A stretch of DNA of 64,000 nucleotides from Streptomyces antnestii. Lineage in GTDB: Bacteria > Actinomycetota > Actinomycetes > Streptomycetales > Streptomycetaceae. Made by a program: the position numbers and the translations under genes. The stretch's first letter is position 1. The number at the start of each line of letters is the position of its first letter. The stretch spans positions 1-64,000 of the forward strand of contig NZ_RZYA01000006.1 of NCBI RefSeq assembly GCF_004005495.1, written 5' to 3'. A model generated the notes under the pieces. The model had not been told where the DNA came from. It did not search any database and saw only the letters and a program-made list of their open reading frames with translations. This document shows positions 52,893 to 62,094 of the stretch, piece after piece.

Positions 52893-54761
52893 TCACAACC
52901 GGGGGCGTCGAGCGGTGACGTGCCGGTCGTACTCCTTACGGGCCGCGACCGCCGACGGTCGGGTCGCTGTCTCGGCCACGGGCACATCCCACCACGCCTG
53001 CGCGGGGGGCGCGCCCGACACTGTGTCTGCCGTTTCGGTCTCCACGTAGACACATGTGGGACCGTCCGCCGCGCGCGCCGCCACCAGGGCTTCCCGCAGA
53101 TCACGGACGGTTTTCGCGCGCAGCACGGTCATGCCGAGGCTGGCCGCGTTCGCGGCGAGGTCGACGGGCAGCGGGGCGCCCGTATACGTGCCGTCGGCGG
53201 CCGGGAAGCGGTAGCCGGTGCCGAACCCCTCGCCGCCCACCGAGGCCGAGAGCCCGCCGATCGACGCGTACCCGTGGTTCTGCAGGACGACGACCTTGAT
53301 CGGGATGTTCTCCTGCACGGCCGTGACGATCTCGGTCGGCATCATCAGATACGTGCCGTCGCCGACGAGCGCCCACACGGGCCGCCCCGGAGCGGCGAGC
53401 GCGACGCCGATCGCGGCGGGGATCTCGTAGCCCATGCAGGAGTAGCCGTACTCGACGTGGTACTGGTCCCGGGACCGGGTCCGCCACAGTTTGTGCAGGT
53501 CACCGGGGAGGGAGCCGGCCGCGTTGATCAGGATGTCGTCCTCGGTGACGAGTTCGTCGAGCGCGCCGAGGACCTGGGGCTGTGTGGGGCGCACAAGGTC
53601 GTCGTCGGCGGTGAGACAGGCGTCGACGCGGCTCTCCCAGCGCTCCTTGTCGTCGGTGTACTCCATGACGTACGCGGGCTCGACGCGATGGCCGCGGACG
53701 GCGGAGGCCAGCGCTTCCAGGCCGGCGCGGGCGTCCGCGACCAGCGGCAGGCCGGCCTGTTTGTGGCTGTCGAAGGCCGCGATGTTGAGGTTGACGAAGC
53801 GCACGGCGCCGTCGCCGAAGAGGGTGCCGGAGGCGGTCGTGAAGTCGGTGTAGCGGGTGCCGACGCCGATGACGAGGTCGGCGGTGCGGGCGAGTTCATC
53901 GGCGGGCGCGGTGCCGGTGTGGCCGATGCCGCCGACGTCGGCCGGGTGGTCCCAGCGCAGGGAGCCCTTGCCGGCCTGGGTGGACGCGACGGGGATCCCG
54001 GTCGCGTCGGCGAACTCCCGCAGCGCGTCCTCGGCCCGGCTGTGGTGGACGCCGCCGCCCGCCACGATCAGGGGCCTGCGCGCACCGCGTACCGCCTCCA
54101 CGGCGGCGGCCAGCTCGTGCGGGTCCGGCGCCGGGCGCCGCACCCCCCACACCCGCTCGTCGAAGAACTCCTCTGGCCAGTCGTACGCCTCGGCCTGCAC
54201 GTCCTGCGGCAGCGCGAGCGTGACCGCTCCCGTGTCGACCGGGTCGGTGAGGACCCGCATCGCGGCGAGGGCGGCCGGGATCAGGGCCTCGGGCCGCGTG
54301 ATCCGGTCGAAGTAACGGGAGACGGGGCGCAGGCAGTCGTTGACGGACACGTCGCCCGCGTAAGGGACTTCGAGCTGCTGGAGGACGGGGTCGGCGGGCC
54401 GGGTGGCGAAGGTGTCGCCGGGCAGGAGCAGGACGGGCAGGTGGTTGATCGTGGCGAGGGCGGCGCCCGTGACGAGGTTGGTGGCGCCGGGCCCGATGGA
54501 CGTGGTGACGGCCTGCGCGGCCAGGCGGCCGTTCTGCCGGGCGAAGCCGACGGCCGCGTGCACCATGGCCTGTTCGTTGCGGCCCTGGTGGAAGGGCATG
54601 TCGTCCGCGTACTCCAGGAGCGCCTGGCCGATCCCGGCGACGTTCCCGTGGCCGAAGATGCCCCAGGTCGCGTCGATGAGGCGGCGCCGCTCGCCGTCGC
54701 GTTCGGTGTACTGGCGGGACAGGAACCGTACGAGGGCCTGCGCCGTGGTCAGCCGCGTCAT
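52893..54761 (-). CDS. iolD: 3D-(3,5/4)-trihydroxycyclohexane-1,2-dione hydrolase
   Basis: 622-aa thiamine-diphosphate enzyme that opens the ring of the inositol-derived dione to 5-deoxy-glucuronate. The N-terminal PYR domain has the catalytic Glu region (GRNEQAMVHAA). The ThDP-Mg motif GDGTYLMMPTEIVTAV..NHGY lies near residue 470. ATG 54761 overlaps the iolB stop (ATGA) and has GGAGGG upstream. A long open frame continues through iolB but is not coding. Third chemical step of the pathway; its product is isomerised by IolB. Confidence 0.94.
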   Translation of the reverse strand: MTRLTTAQALVRFLSRQYTERDGERRRLIDATWGIFGHGNVAGIGQALLEYADDMPFHQGRNEQAMVHAAVGFARQNGRLAAQAVTTSIGPGATNLVTGAALATINHLPVLLLPGDTFATRPADPVLQQLEVPYAGDVSVNDCLRPVSRYFDRITRPEALIPAALAAMRVLTDPVDTGAVTLALPQDVQAEAYDWPEEFFDERVWGVRRPAPDPHELAAAVEAVRGARRPLIVAGGGVHHSRAEDALREFADATGIPVASTQAGKGSLRWDHPADVGGIGHTGTAPADELARTADLVIGVGTRYTDFTTASGTLFGDGAVRFVNLNIAAFDSHKQAGLPLVADARAGLEALASAVRGHRVEPAYVMEYTDDKERWESRVDACLTADDDLVRPTQPQVLGALDELVTEDDILINAAGSLPGDLHKLWRTRSRDQYHVEYGYSCMGYEIPAAIGVALAAPGRPVWALVGDGTYLMMPTEIVTAVQENIPIKVVVLQNHGYASIGGLSASVGGEGFGTGYRFPAADGTYTGAPLPVDLAANAASLGMTVLRAKTVRDLREALVAARAADGPTCVYVETETADTVSGAPPAQAWWDVPVAETATRPSAVAARKEYDRHVTARRPRL

Positions 54762-55573
54762 CGGTATCCCTCCGTCAGATGGCCGGGATGGAACGAGATC
54801 CGCCACTCCCGCTCCGCTCCCGGCCCCGCCATGACATTCAGGTAGTACATGGTGTGGCCGGGCTGCGCGATCGACGGGCCGTGCCAGCCGTCGGGAACGA
54901 GGACGGCGTCGCCCGTACGGACCTCGGCGAGCACGTCGGTGCCGCCGGGGCGGGACGGCGACACGCGCTGGTACCCGTACCCGCCGGGTCCCTCGATCTC
55001 GAAGTAGTAGATCTCTTCCAGCTCGGACTCGACGCCGGGCCGGTGCTCGTCGTGCTTGTGGGGTGGGTACGAGGACCAGTTGCCGCCCGGCGTGATGACC
55101 TCGACGGCGATGAGCTGGTCGCACTCGAAGGCGTCGGCGGAGGCGAAGTTGCGCACCTCGCGGGCGCTGGTGCCCGAGCCGCGGTGCTCGACGGGAACCT
55201 CCGGCGCGGGGCCGTAGCGGGCGGGGAGCTGACGCTCGCACTTCGCTCCTGCCAGGGCGAAGCGGCCTCCCGCGCCGGAGGCGATCTGCGCATGGGCGTC
55301 GCGGGGCACGTAGGCGAAGTCGCCGACCCCGCCGAACACGCTCTCCCGGCCCTGCAGTTCGATGATCCGGCCTTGCGTCCGCACTGTGCAACCACCTGAC
55401 AGGGGCAGCACAATCCATTCACTCCCACCGGTGTCCAGGTGGTGCGTCTGTCCGGGTTCCAGTTCGAGTACCCGAAGCGCCGAGCGGGACCAGCCGGCCC
55501 GCTCCGGGTCGACGGACAGGGCGTAGGGCCCGTCGGCTGCGCTGCCCCTGGGCACGTACGGCGTATGGGTCAC
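54758..55573 (-). CDS. iolB: 5-deoxy-glucuronate isomerase
   Basis: 271-aa double cupin that isomerises 5-deoxy-D-glucuronate to 2-deoxy-5-keto-D-gluconate. The metal-binding histidines are seen in SYPPHKHDE and the Glu/His of EEIYYFE and GWHGPSIAQPGH. GTG 55573 is preceded by AGGAGG. Coupled to iolD by an ATGA overlap and 10 bases after the aldolase gene. Confidence 0.93.
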   Translation of the reverse strand: MTHTPYVPRGSAADGPYALSVDPERAGWSRSALRVLELEPGQTHHLDTGGSEWIVLPLSGGCTVRTQGRIIELQGRESVFGGVGDFAYVPRDAHAQIASGAGGRFALAGAKCERQLPARYGPAPEVPVEHRGSGTSAREVRNFASADAFECDQLIAVEVITPGGNWSSYPPHKHDEHRPGVESELEEIYYFEIEGPGGYGYQRVSPSRPGGTDVLAEVRTGDAVLVPDGWHGPSIAQPGHTMYYLNVMAGPGAEREWRISFHPGHLTEGYR

Positions 55574-55583
55574 CCTCCACCTC

Positions 55584-56555
55584 CTACAGCAGTCCCACGG
55601 CGGTGTCGACCGCGCCCGCCACGTCCCCGTCGGCCGGGTAGAGCAGCGAGCGGCCCACCACCAGACCGCGCACGGTGGGCAGTTGCAGCGCGTGCCGCCA
55701 CTTCTCGAACGCCGTGTCCCCCTCGTCCGCCGGTCCGACATCCCCGCCGAGCAGCACGGCCGGCAGCGTCGAGGTCTCCATGACGCGCGCCATGTCGTCC
55801 GGGTCGTCGGTGACGGGCACCTTGAGCCAGGTGTACGCGGAGCTGCCGCCGAGCCCGGAGGCGATGGCGATGGACCGGGTGACGGCCTCGGCGCCGGTGT
55901 CGCTGCGCAGGTTTCCGCTCGCCGGGTCGCGGTGGCACAGGAACGGCTCGACGAACACCGGCAGGCGCAGCCGGGCCATCTCGTCGACGGCGCGGGCGGC
56001 GGACTCCAGGGTGCGCGCGGTGCCCGGGTCGTCGTAGTCGATACGGAGCAGCAGCTTGCCGGCGTCGAACCGCATCCTGCGCAGATCTTCCGGCCGGTAT
56101 CCGGTGAAGCGGTCGTCGAGTTCGAAGGAGGCCCCGGCCAGGCCGCCGCGGTTCATCGAGCCGAGGACGACCTTGCCGTCGAGCGCGCCGAGCAGCAGCA
56201 GGTCGTCGAGGATGTCGGCGGTGGCGAGGACCCCGTCGACGCCGGGCCGCGACAGGGCGAGGCGGAGCCGGCCGAGGAGGTCGGCGCGGCCGGCCATGGC
56301 GAGCGGGTCGGTGCCGACGCCGAGGGAGCCGCGGGCGGGGTGGTCGGCGGCGACGATCATCAGCCGTCCGGAGTCGCCGAGGAGGGTCCGCCGGGGCCGC
56401 AGCGCGGCGGCCTCCGCGACGGCTTCGGGGTGCCGGGCACGGATGCGGCAGAGCGCGCCCGCGTCGACGGGCTCGGGGCCGCGCGCGATGCGGTTCCCCG
56501 GCCGCGGGCCCTGAGCGGACCCTCCGGCGCCGTGTCCCACCTGTCCGGCCCTCAT
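55584..56555 (-). CDS. TIM-barrel aldolase-like protein of the inositol operon (Cgl0158 family)
   Basis: 323-aa (beta/alpha)8 protein related to class I aldolases (MIVAADHPARGSLG, LLLRIDYDD, SSAYTWLKVPV, PAVLLGGDVG). Position suggests it performs the IolJ step, cleaving 2-deoxy-5-keto-gluconate-6-phosphate to dihydroxyacetone phosphate and malonate semialdehyde. Corynebacterial inositol loci carry a relative. ATG 56555 overlaps the iolC stop (ATGA). The catalytic Lys is probably in TWLKVPV. Exact activity is inferred. Confidence 0.8.
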   Translation of the reverse strand: MRAGQVGHGAGGSAQGPRPGNRIARGPEPVDAGALCRIRARHPEAVAEAAALRPRRTLLGDSGRLMIVAADHPARGSLGVGTDPLAMAGRADLLGRLRLALSRPGVDGVLATADILDDLLLLGALDGKVVLGSMNRGGLAGASFELDDRFTGYRPEDLRRMRFDAGKLLLRIDYDDPGTARTLESAARAVDEMARLRLPVFVEPFLCHRDPASGNLRSDTGAEAVTRSIAIASGLGGSSAYTWLKVPVTDDPDDMARVMETSTLPAVLLGGDVGPADEGDTAFEKWRHALQLPTVRGLVVGRSLLYPADGDVAGAVDTAVGLL

Positions 56556-57526
56556 GCCACCACCGCCCCCGTCCGCAGCGCGTCCTCGACCTCGGCGGGG
56601 TACGGCATCGCCGAGGAGCACTCCAGGCGGGAGGCGACGATGGCGCCCGCCGCGTTCGCGTACCGCATGACCTGGTCGAGGTCCCAGCCCGCGAGCAGCC
56701 CGTGACACAGGGCGCCGCCGAACGCGTCGCCCGCGCCGAGCCCGTTGAGGACGTCGACGGGCAGGGGCGGGACCTCCGCGCACGCGCCGTCGCCGGTCAT
56801 GGCGAGGACGCCCTTGGGGCCCTGTTTGACGACGGCGAGGCGCACCCCGGCGGCGAGCAACGCCCGTGCCGCCGCGGCCGGTTCGCGCTCGCCGGTGGCG
56901 ATCTCGACCTCGTCTACGTTGCCGACGGCGACGGTCGCGTGGCGCAGGGCCTCGGCGTAGAAGGGACGGGCCACGTCCGGATCGGCCCAGAACATAGGGC
57001 GCCAGTCGAGGTCGAAGACGGTGATGCCCGCCTTCGCCCGGTGAGCGAGGGCGGCAAGCGTCGCCGAGCGGCTGGGCTCCTCGCTCAGGCCCGTGCCGGT
57101 CATCCAGAACACGCGGGCCGCCCGGATGGCGTCCAGGTCGAGTTCGCCGGTGCGGATCTCCAGGTCGGGCGCCTTGGGCTGCCGGTAGAAGTAGAGGGGG
57201 AAGTGGTCCGGCGGGAAGATCTCGCAGAACGTGACGGGGGTCGGCAGGTCCGGCACGGGGGTGACCCAGCGGTCGTCGACGCCGAACTCCCTTAGCTGAC
57301 CGTGCAGATACTCCCCGAACGGGTCGGCCCCGGTGCGGGTGACCGTCGCCGTGCGGCGTCCGAGCCGGGCCGCGGCCACCGCGACGTTCGACGACGAGCC
57401 GCCCAGGAACTTCCCGAACGTGTCCACGTCCGCGAGCGGCACGCCGGTCCGCAACGGGTAGAGGTCCACGCCGATCCGGCCCATCGTGATGACGTCGTAC
57501 GGTTCGCCGGGCAGCCTCGCCTGCAT
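56552..57526 (-). CDS. iolC: 5-dehydro-2-deoxygluconokinase
   Basis: 324-aa PfkB-family kinase. GRIGVDLYPL at the N-terminus, the GGSSSNVAVAAARLGR substrate loop (about 48-63) and the C-terminal ATP/anion-hole motif LNGLGAGDAFGGALCHGLL (near 261) are intact. It phosphorylates 2-deoxy-5-keto-gluconate with ATP. ATG 57526 has GAAGGGA. First gene of the minus-strand iol operon. Confidence 0.93.
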   Translation of the reverse strand: MQARLPGEPYDVITMGRIGVDLYPLRTGVPLADVDTFGKFLGGSSSNVAVAAARLGRRTATVTRTGADPFGEYLHGQLREFGVDDRWVTPVPDLPTPVTFCEIFPPDHFPLYFYRQPKAPDLEIRTGELDLDAIRAARVFWMTGTGLSEEPSRSATLAALAHRAKAGITVFDLDWRPMFWADPDVARPFYAEALRHATVAVGNVDEVEIATGEREPAAAARALLAAGVRLAVVKQGPKGVLAMTGDGACAEVPPLPVDVLNGLGAGDAFGGALCHGLLAGWDLDQVMRYANAAGAIVASRLECSSAMPYPAEVEDALRTGAVVA

Positions 57527-57555
57527 ACGGATTCCCTTCGGCGGTCTCAGGCTCA

Positions 57556-57599
57556 GGTCTAGCCCCGCCGCGGACCCCTGTCAACATTTTGTCCTGACA
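57556..57599 (-). promoter_or_regulatory. Promoter and operator of the iol operon
   Basis: On the minus strand TTGACA (57584-57579) and TAGACC (57561-57556) are separated by 17 bases, giving a start near 57549. A dyad TGTCA (57579-57583) / TGACA (57595-57599) covers the -35 box, the expected place for a repressor. On the plus strand TTGACA at 57625-57630 may serve the divergent iolE-like gene with a very short leader. No regulator gene lies adjacent. Confidence 0.6.
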
Positions 57600-57660
57600 T
57601 TCGGACTACGCGTCGGCGCCCGTATTGACACCCGTCCGCGGTGCCCTCAAGGCTGGTTCC

Positions 57661-58563
57661 ATGACGTCGCTGTCGCCCCGTATCCGCATCGGTTCGGCCC
57701 CCGACTCGTGGGGCGTGTGGTTCCCCGACGACCCCCGCCAAGTCCCGTGGCGGCGCTTCCTCGACGAGGTCGCCCAGGCGGGTTACGAGTGGATCGAGCT
57801 CGGCCCGTACGGCTATCTGCCCACCGACCCCGACGTGCTCGCGCGGGAGACTGAGCAGCGCGGCCTCAAGGTCTCGGCGGGCACCGTCTTCACGGGCCTG
57901 CACCGCGGCCCCGGCGTCTGGGACGCGACCTGGGAGCACGTCTCGGCGATCGCGGAACTCACCCGCGCGACCGGCGCCGGGCATCTCGTCGTGATCCCCG
58001 CGTTCTGGCGCGACGACAAGACGGGCGAGGTCATCGAGGACTCCTCGCTGACGGCGGCGCAGTGGCGCGACCTGACCGTCCAGACCGAGCGGCTCGCGCG
58101 CGAGGTGCGCGAGCGGTACGGCCTGCGGACCGTCGTCCACCCGCACGCCGACACCCATATCGACACCGAGGAGAACGTCGCCCGCTTCCTCGACTCCACC
58201 GACCCGGACCTGGTCTCCCTGTGTCTCGACACGGGGCATTACGCGTACTGCGGCGGCGACAGTGTCAAGCTCATCGAGACGTACGGCGAACGCATCGGCT
58301 ACCTCCACCTCAAGCAGGTCGACCCGGCCGTGCTCGCCGGGGTCCGCGCGGGCGGGGTCCCGTTCGGCCCGGCCGTGGCGCGCGGGGTGATGTGCGAACC
58401 CCCGGCCGGAGAGCCCGCGTTGGAGCCGGTGATCGCCGCGGCGAGCCGGCTCGGCGTCGACCTGTTCGCGATCGTGGAGCAGGACATGTACCCGTGCGAG
58501 CCGGACCGCCCGCTGCCCATCGCCCGGCGCACCCGGCAGTACCTCAGGTCGTGCGGGGTCTAG
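57661..58563 (+). CDS. iolE: Sugar isomerase/epimerase-fold protein, inosose dehydratase-like
   Basis: 300-aa AP-endonuclease-2-like TIM barrel. GSAPDSWGVWFPDDP at the N-terminus is typical of the IolE relatives in Streptomyces inositol loci. Metal ligands are likely Glu (WIELGPYG), Asp (CLDTGHYAY), His and the C-terminal Glu in FAIVEQDMY. IolE dehydrates 2-keto-myo-inositol to the trione hydrated by IolD; an IolI-type isomerase role cannot be excluded. ATG 57661 has AAGG upstream. Divergent from iolC across a shared regulatory region. Confidence 0.8.
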   Translation: MTSLSPRIRIGSAPDSWGVWFPDDPRQVPWRRFLDEVAQAGYEWIELGPYGYLPTDPDVLARETEQRGLKVSAGTVFTGLHRGPGVWDATWEHVSAIAELTRATGAGHLVVIPAFWRDDKTGEVIEDSSLTAAQWRDLTVQTERLAREVRERYGLRTVVHPHADTHIDTEENVARFLDSTDPDLVSLCLDTGHYAYCGGDSVKLIETYGERIGYLHLKQVDPAVLAGVRAGGVPFGPAVARGVMCEPPAGEPALEPVIAAASRLGVDLFAIVEQDMYPCEPDRPLPIARRTRQYLRSCGV

Positions 58564-58592
58564 GGCGGGGTCTGGAAGGGCACGCCAAATGC

Positions 58593-58657
58593 GTCACTCG
58601 TGTCACAAAGACCCCGTTCCTGTCACACATGTCCCGTATACGCGGGTCTTGCGTCAC
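58593..58657 (+). promoter_or_regulatory. Four GTCAC boxes and a dyad before the small HTH gene
   Basis: GTCAC occurs at 58593, 58602, 58622 and 58653, and AAGACCC (58608-58614) is inverted as GGGTCTT (58644-58650). The cluster lies 140-205 bases upstream of a DNA-binding protein gene and resembles a multi-site operator. Confidence 0.35.
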
Positions 58658-58797
58658 ACCCCGTCGACAGGGGCTACCCCCGGCTCTTCGGGTGTCGTTG
58701 TCCGGGCACAGGCTGACTGATCGCCAGCGTTCGCGCCGCAGCTCCCCCGACGGCCACCCCGAGCCGCCGCTGCGACGCCCGCAGCAAGGAGCCACTG

Positions 58798-58995
58798 ATG
58801 ACCGACCGAAGGCTCTGGTCGTACAAGGACATCGCCGCGCACATCCGCGTCCAGCCGGACACCGTGCGCTCGTACCGCAAGCACGGTCTCCTGCCCCCGC
58901 CCGACCACGTGGAGGCGGGCAAGCCGTACTGGTACCCGGAGACCGTCCGCACCTGGGTCGCCTCCCGCCCCCGCAACCGCGGCCTGCGCGAATGA
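58798..58995 (+). CDS. Small MerR/AlpA-like helix-turn-helix protein
   Basis: 65-aa protein that is almost entirely one winged-HTH unit: WSYKDIAAHIRVQPDTVRSYRKHG, then a wing (PYWYPETVRTWVASRP). The AAGGAG ribosome site is ideal and codon use is normal, so it is a real gene. Similar tiny MerR-like proteins (BldC, excisionases) act as regulators or architectural factors. No phage or plasmid genes adjoin, which favours a chromosomal regulator. Targets unknown. Confidence 0.82.
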   Translation: MTDRRLWSYKDIAAHIRVQPDTVRSYRKHGLLPPPDHVEAGKPYWYPETVRTWVASRPRNRGLRE

Positions 58996-59120
58996 CCACC
59001 CGCCGCTGCCCCCACTGCCCCGCCGCCCCCGCGCATGCCACCGCGCGGGGGGCGGCGCACGCCCCCCGGTGCCGCGATATTCGATTGCCCCGCGTCGCCC
59101 GCCCTCCCGACAATCCCCGG

Positions 59121-59711
59121 ATGACCCACGAACCCCCGGCCGCCGGCTTCTCCCTCAAACCGGTGCTGACCGGTGAGAAGACCGTCCTGCGGCCCTTCAC
59201 CGCCGCGGACGCGGACACGATGGCCGAGATCATCGACGATCCGGAGGTCCTCCGCTTCACCGGGGACTCACCGAACGACCTCACCCCGGACTTCCTGCGG
59301 TCCTGGTACGGCTCCCGCAACGCACAGCCCGACCGTCTCGACCTCGCGGTGACCGACCGCGCCACCGGTGAACTCCTCGGTGAGGCGGTCCTCCACGACT
59401 GGGACCCCGCGCGCCGCAGCTGTACCTTCCGCACCCTCATCGGTCCCACGGGCCGGGACAGGGGCATCGGCACGGAGGCCGTCCGCCTCATCGTCGGCCA
59501 CGGTTTCGAGCGGCTCGGGCTTCACCGCATCGACCTGGACGTGTACAGCCACAACCACCGGGCCCGCCACGTCTACGAGAAGGTGGGCTTCACCGAGGCG
59601 GGCGTGACCGGAGAGTCGGTGCTGCGGGACGGGGAGCGCCATGACGCGACGCTGATGTCGATCCTCGCCCCGGACTGGGCGAAACACCGCGGGCGGCCGG
59701 TCAGGCCCTAA
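59121..59711 (+). CDS. GNAT-family N-acetyltransferase (RimJ/RimL type)
   Basis: 196-aa acetyltransferase using acetyl-CoA. Strand TVLRPFTAADAD, the CoA loop GPTGRDRGIGTEAVRLI (about 112-128) and the C-terminal LDVYSHNHRARHVYEKVGF are diagnostic. ATG 59121 has little ribosome site, so a leaderless or weakly translated mRNA is possible. Stand-alone gene; substrate may be a protein N-terminus or a small amine. Confidence 0.88.
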   Translation: MTHEPPAAGFSLKPVLTGEKTVLRPFTAADADTMAEIIDDPEVLRFTGDSPNDLTPDFLRSWYGSRNAQPDRLDLAVTDRATGELLGEAVLHDWDPARRSCTFRTLIGPTGRDRGIGTEAVRLIVGHGFERLGLHRIDLDVYSHNHRARHVYEKVGFTEAGVTGESVLRDGERHDATLMSILAPDWAKHRGRPVRP

Positions 59712-59764
59712 AGAGGGTCTGACCGCGCCGTTCGTGACGTAGAGGGCTTCGTCGGGCCGCCGGT

Positions 59765-59781
59765 CCGGGGCGGCGCCCCGG
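59765..59781 (+). terminator. GC hairpin between convergent genes
   Basis: CCGGGGC (59765-59771) pairs with GCCCCGG (59775-59781) around a 3-base loop, in the 111-base gap between the convergent acetyltransferase and dehydrogenase genes. Likely terminator for one or both. Confidence 0.55.
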
Positions 59782-59822
59782 CGGACATCAGCCTGCTCGA
59801 ACTCCGGTCGGGCAACGGGTGG

Positions 59823-60857
59823 TCACGCCCACGGCTCGATGACCGTCACCCCGGCGCCCGGGGTCCGCCCCATCTCGTCCAGGGCGGCGGGCGCGGCGTC
59901 CAGCGGGATGGTCCGGGTCACCAGGAGGTCGGGGCGCAGGGCACCGGAGCCGACCATCTCCAGCATCGCCGGATAGGCGTGCGCGGCCATCCCGTGGCTG
60001 CCGAGGAGTTCGAGTTCGAGGCCGATCACACGGGCCATCGGCACGATCGGGTCCTTCGGCAGCAGACCGACCTGTACGTGGCGGCCGCGCCTGCGCAGGC
60101 TGTTCACCGAGTTGGCGCAGGTGACCGGCGAGCCGAGCGCGTCCAGCGACAGATGCACGCCGCCTCCGGTCAACTCCCGTACCGCTTCCGCCACATCACT
60201 CACCCCGGACGCGTCCAGACAGTGGGCCGCGCCGAACTTACGGGCCAGGGCGAGCGCTTCGGGCGAGACGTCGACCGCGACGACCCTGGCCCCGCCCGCC
60301 GCCGCGATCATCACGGCGGACAGGCCGACGCCGCCGCACCCGTGCACGACGACCCACTCGCCCGCCGCCGCCCTGCCCTGGGCGACCACGGCCCGGAACG
60401 CGGTGGCGAACCGGCAGCCGAGCCCGGCCGCCGTCCCGTAGGACAGCCCGTCGGGGACGGCGACCAGGTTCACGTCGGCATGGTCCAGGGCGACGTACTC
60501 GGCGAACGAACCCCAGTGCGTGAACCCGGGCTGCGTCTGGCGCTCGCACACCTGCTGGTCACCGGCAGCGCAGGAGGGGCAGGTGCCGCAGGCGCACACG
60601 AAGGGGACGGTGACCCGGTCGCCGGGCCGCCAGCCGGTGACGAGGTCGCCGGCCGCCTCGACGACACCGGCGAGTTCGTGCCCGGGGACGTGCGGAAGGC
60701 GGATGTCGGAGTCGTGGCCCATCCACCCGTGCCAGTCACTGCGGCACAGGCCCGTCGCCTCGACCCGCACCACGACGCCGTGCGGCGCGGCCACCGGGTC
60801 GGGCACGTCCCGCACCTCGGCCCGCTCCCCGAACCTCTCGAACACCACAGCCCGCAT
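59823..60857 (-). CDS. Zinc-dependent alcohol dehydrogenase
   Basis: 344-aa medium-chain dehydrogenase. Catalytic zinc ligands are Cys37/38 (GLCRSDWHG) and His-Glu in [10 protein letters not shown]. The structural zinc site is [17 protein letters not shown] (about 90-106), and the nucleotide loop is [11 protein letters not shown] with acidic residue VVAVD for NAD. ATG 60857 has GGGGCGAGAG upstream; the frame is open further but non-coding. Substrate unknown; relatives oxidise primary or secondary alcohols. Confidence 0.9.
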   Translation of the reverse strand: MRAVVFERFGERAEVRDVPDPVAAPHGVVVRVEATGLCRSDWHGWMGHDSDIRLPHVPGHELAGVVEAAGDLVTGWRPGDRVTVPFVCACGTCPSCAAGDQQVCERQTQPGFTHWGSFAEYVALDHADVNLVAVPDGLSYGTAAGLGCRFATAFRAVVAQGRAAAGEWVVVHGCGGVGLSAVMIAAAGGARVVAVDVSPEALALARKFGAAHCLDASGVSDVAEAVRELTGGGVHLSLDALGSPVTCANSVNSLRRRGRHVQVGLLPKDPIVPMARVIGLELELLGSHGMAAHAYPAMLEMVGSGALRPDLLVTRTIPLDAAPAALDEMGRTPGAGVTVIEPWA

Positions 60858-61027
60858 CGCTCTCGCCCCTGCCTCACTGCCGCCGGTCGACATCCACTGC
60901 GTCGAACGTAGGCCCGGAGCCGGGTCGCCACGACTCCGGGGCCCCGACGAGCGCACGCCCCAGGCTGCGACATAACGGCTATCTACATAAACTCCGAACA
61001 AATCTCCCCCACTCAGAGGGAATTGCC

Positions 61028-61978
61028 GTGACGCATGCACAGCCGCCCGGCGCGCCCCGAGCCCGCATCCCCGGCCCCCAGCAGCCCCCGCCCTCGCATC
61101 CACGGATCCCCGCGGGGCTGTGGAGACGCTGGCTGTGGGGCGGGCTCACCCTGTGGGTCCTCACCGCGGCCGTGACGTACGCGACCAGGAACACGACCCT
61201 GCTGCCGACACTGATCCTGCTCGGCAGCTTCCTCGTCCCGGCCGCGTTCGCCCTGTGGGCGTACGAGCGCCACGGGCGCGACCTGGGCGTGAGCCTGATC
61301 CTCGGCTGCTTCGTGGTGGGCGGCATCCTGGGGGTGCTCGGCGCCTCGGTCATGGAGTACTACCTGCTGCACCCCTCGCTGTGGGTGTTCGTCGGGGTCG
61401 GCCTGATCGAGGAGGCGGTCAAGCTCGCCGCCCTGATGTACGTGCTGCGCAGACAGCCCCGGGTGCGCGGGCTGCGCGCGGGGCTCGTCCTCGGCGCGTC
61501 GGTGGGGTTCGGCTTCGCGGCCTTCGAGAGCGCGGGCTACGCCTTCAACGCGGCCGTCGGCATGCAGGGCATCGACCTGCGCTCACTCCTGGAGACCGAG
61601 GTGCTGCGCGGACTGCTCGCGCCCTTCGGGCACGGCCTGTGGACGGCTATCTCCGGGGCGGTCCTGCTGCACTTCCGCAGGCCGAACGGGCGCTATCGCC
61701 TCGCGGCGCCGGTACTGCTCACCTATCTGGGCGTCTCCCTGCTGCACGCCCTCTGGGACTCCATGCACGGCATCGCGATCTGGATCGTCGCCCGGCTCAC
61801 CGCCTCGGATCTGCCCCTCGCGCTCTTCGCGCAGGGTTACATCCCGCAGCCGACCGACGCCCAGAAGCACCTCTTCACGCTCTTCTCGGTGGGCGGGCTC
61901 GTGATCATCTCGCTCGCGGGGATCGCCTGGGTGCGTTCGCTGGCCCGCATCGACCCCTCTTGGAGAAATACCCCCTAG
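61028..61978 (+). CDS. PrsW-family intramembrane metalloprotease
   Basis: 316-aa membrane protein with eight or so helices after a Pro-rich cytoplasmic start. PrsW motifs are in order: [12 protein letters not shown] (Glu-Glu), [17 protein letters not shown] and [11 protein letters not shown] (metal-binding His). Such proteases cleave anti-sigma factors or other membrane proteins. GTG 61028 has GAGGGA. Its TAG stop (61976-61978) lies inside the copper operator of the next operon. Confidence 0.87.
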   Translation: MTHAQPPGAPRARIPGPQQPPPSHPRIPAGLWRRWLWGGLTLWVLTAAVTYATRNTTLLPTLILLGSFLVPAAFALWAYERHGRDLGVSLILGCFVVGGILGVLGASVMEYYLLHPSLWVFVGVGLIEEAVKLAALMYVLRRQPRVRGLRAGLVLGASVGFGFAAFESAGYAFNAAVGMQGIDLRSLLETEVLRGLLAPFGHGLWTAISGAVLLHFRRPNGRYRLAAPVLLTYLGVSLLHALWDSMHGIAIWIVARLTASDLPLALFAQGYIPQPTDAQKHLFTLFSVGGLVIISLAGIAWVRSLARIDPSWRNTP

Positions 61979-61984
61979 GGGTAT
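61968..61984 (+). promoter_or_regulatory. CsoR-type copper operator
   Basis: ATACCCC-CTA-GGGGTAT is a perfect 7-3-7 inverted repeat, matching the TACCCC..GGGGTA operators of the copper-sensing repressor CsoR in Streptomyces and other actinobacteria. It lies 111 bases before copZ and overlaps the prsW stop codon. No csoR gene is in the window, so the repressor acts from elsewhere. Confidence 0.8.
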
Positions 61985-62094
61985 ACAGTCGGGAGTGTCA
62001 GGAGGTCCCGGGGGTGTCCCGGAGCCTCACTCGCACGGTACGCCGCGCGCCCGCACAGACCGGGACCACCGCGGCCCTCGACAAGGAGAACGAC

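Noticed and set aside
58798..58995. Phage or plasmid excisionase
   Set aside because: The fold is similar, but no integrase, attachment site or other mobile gene is adjacent.
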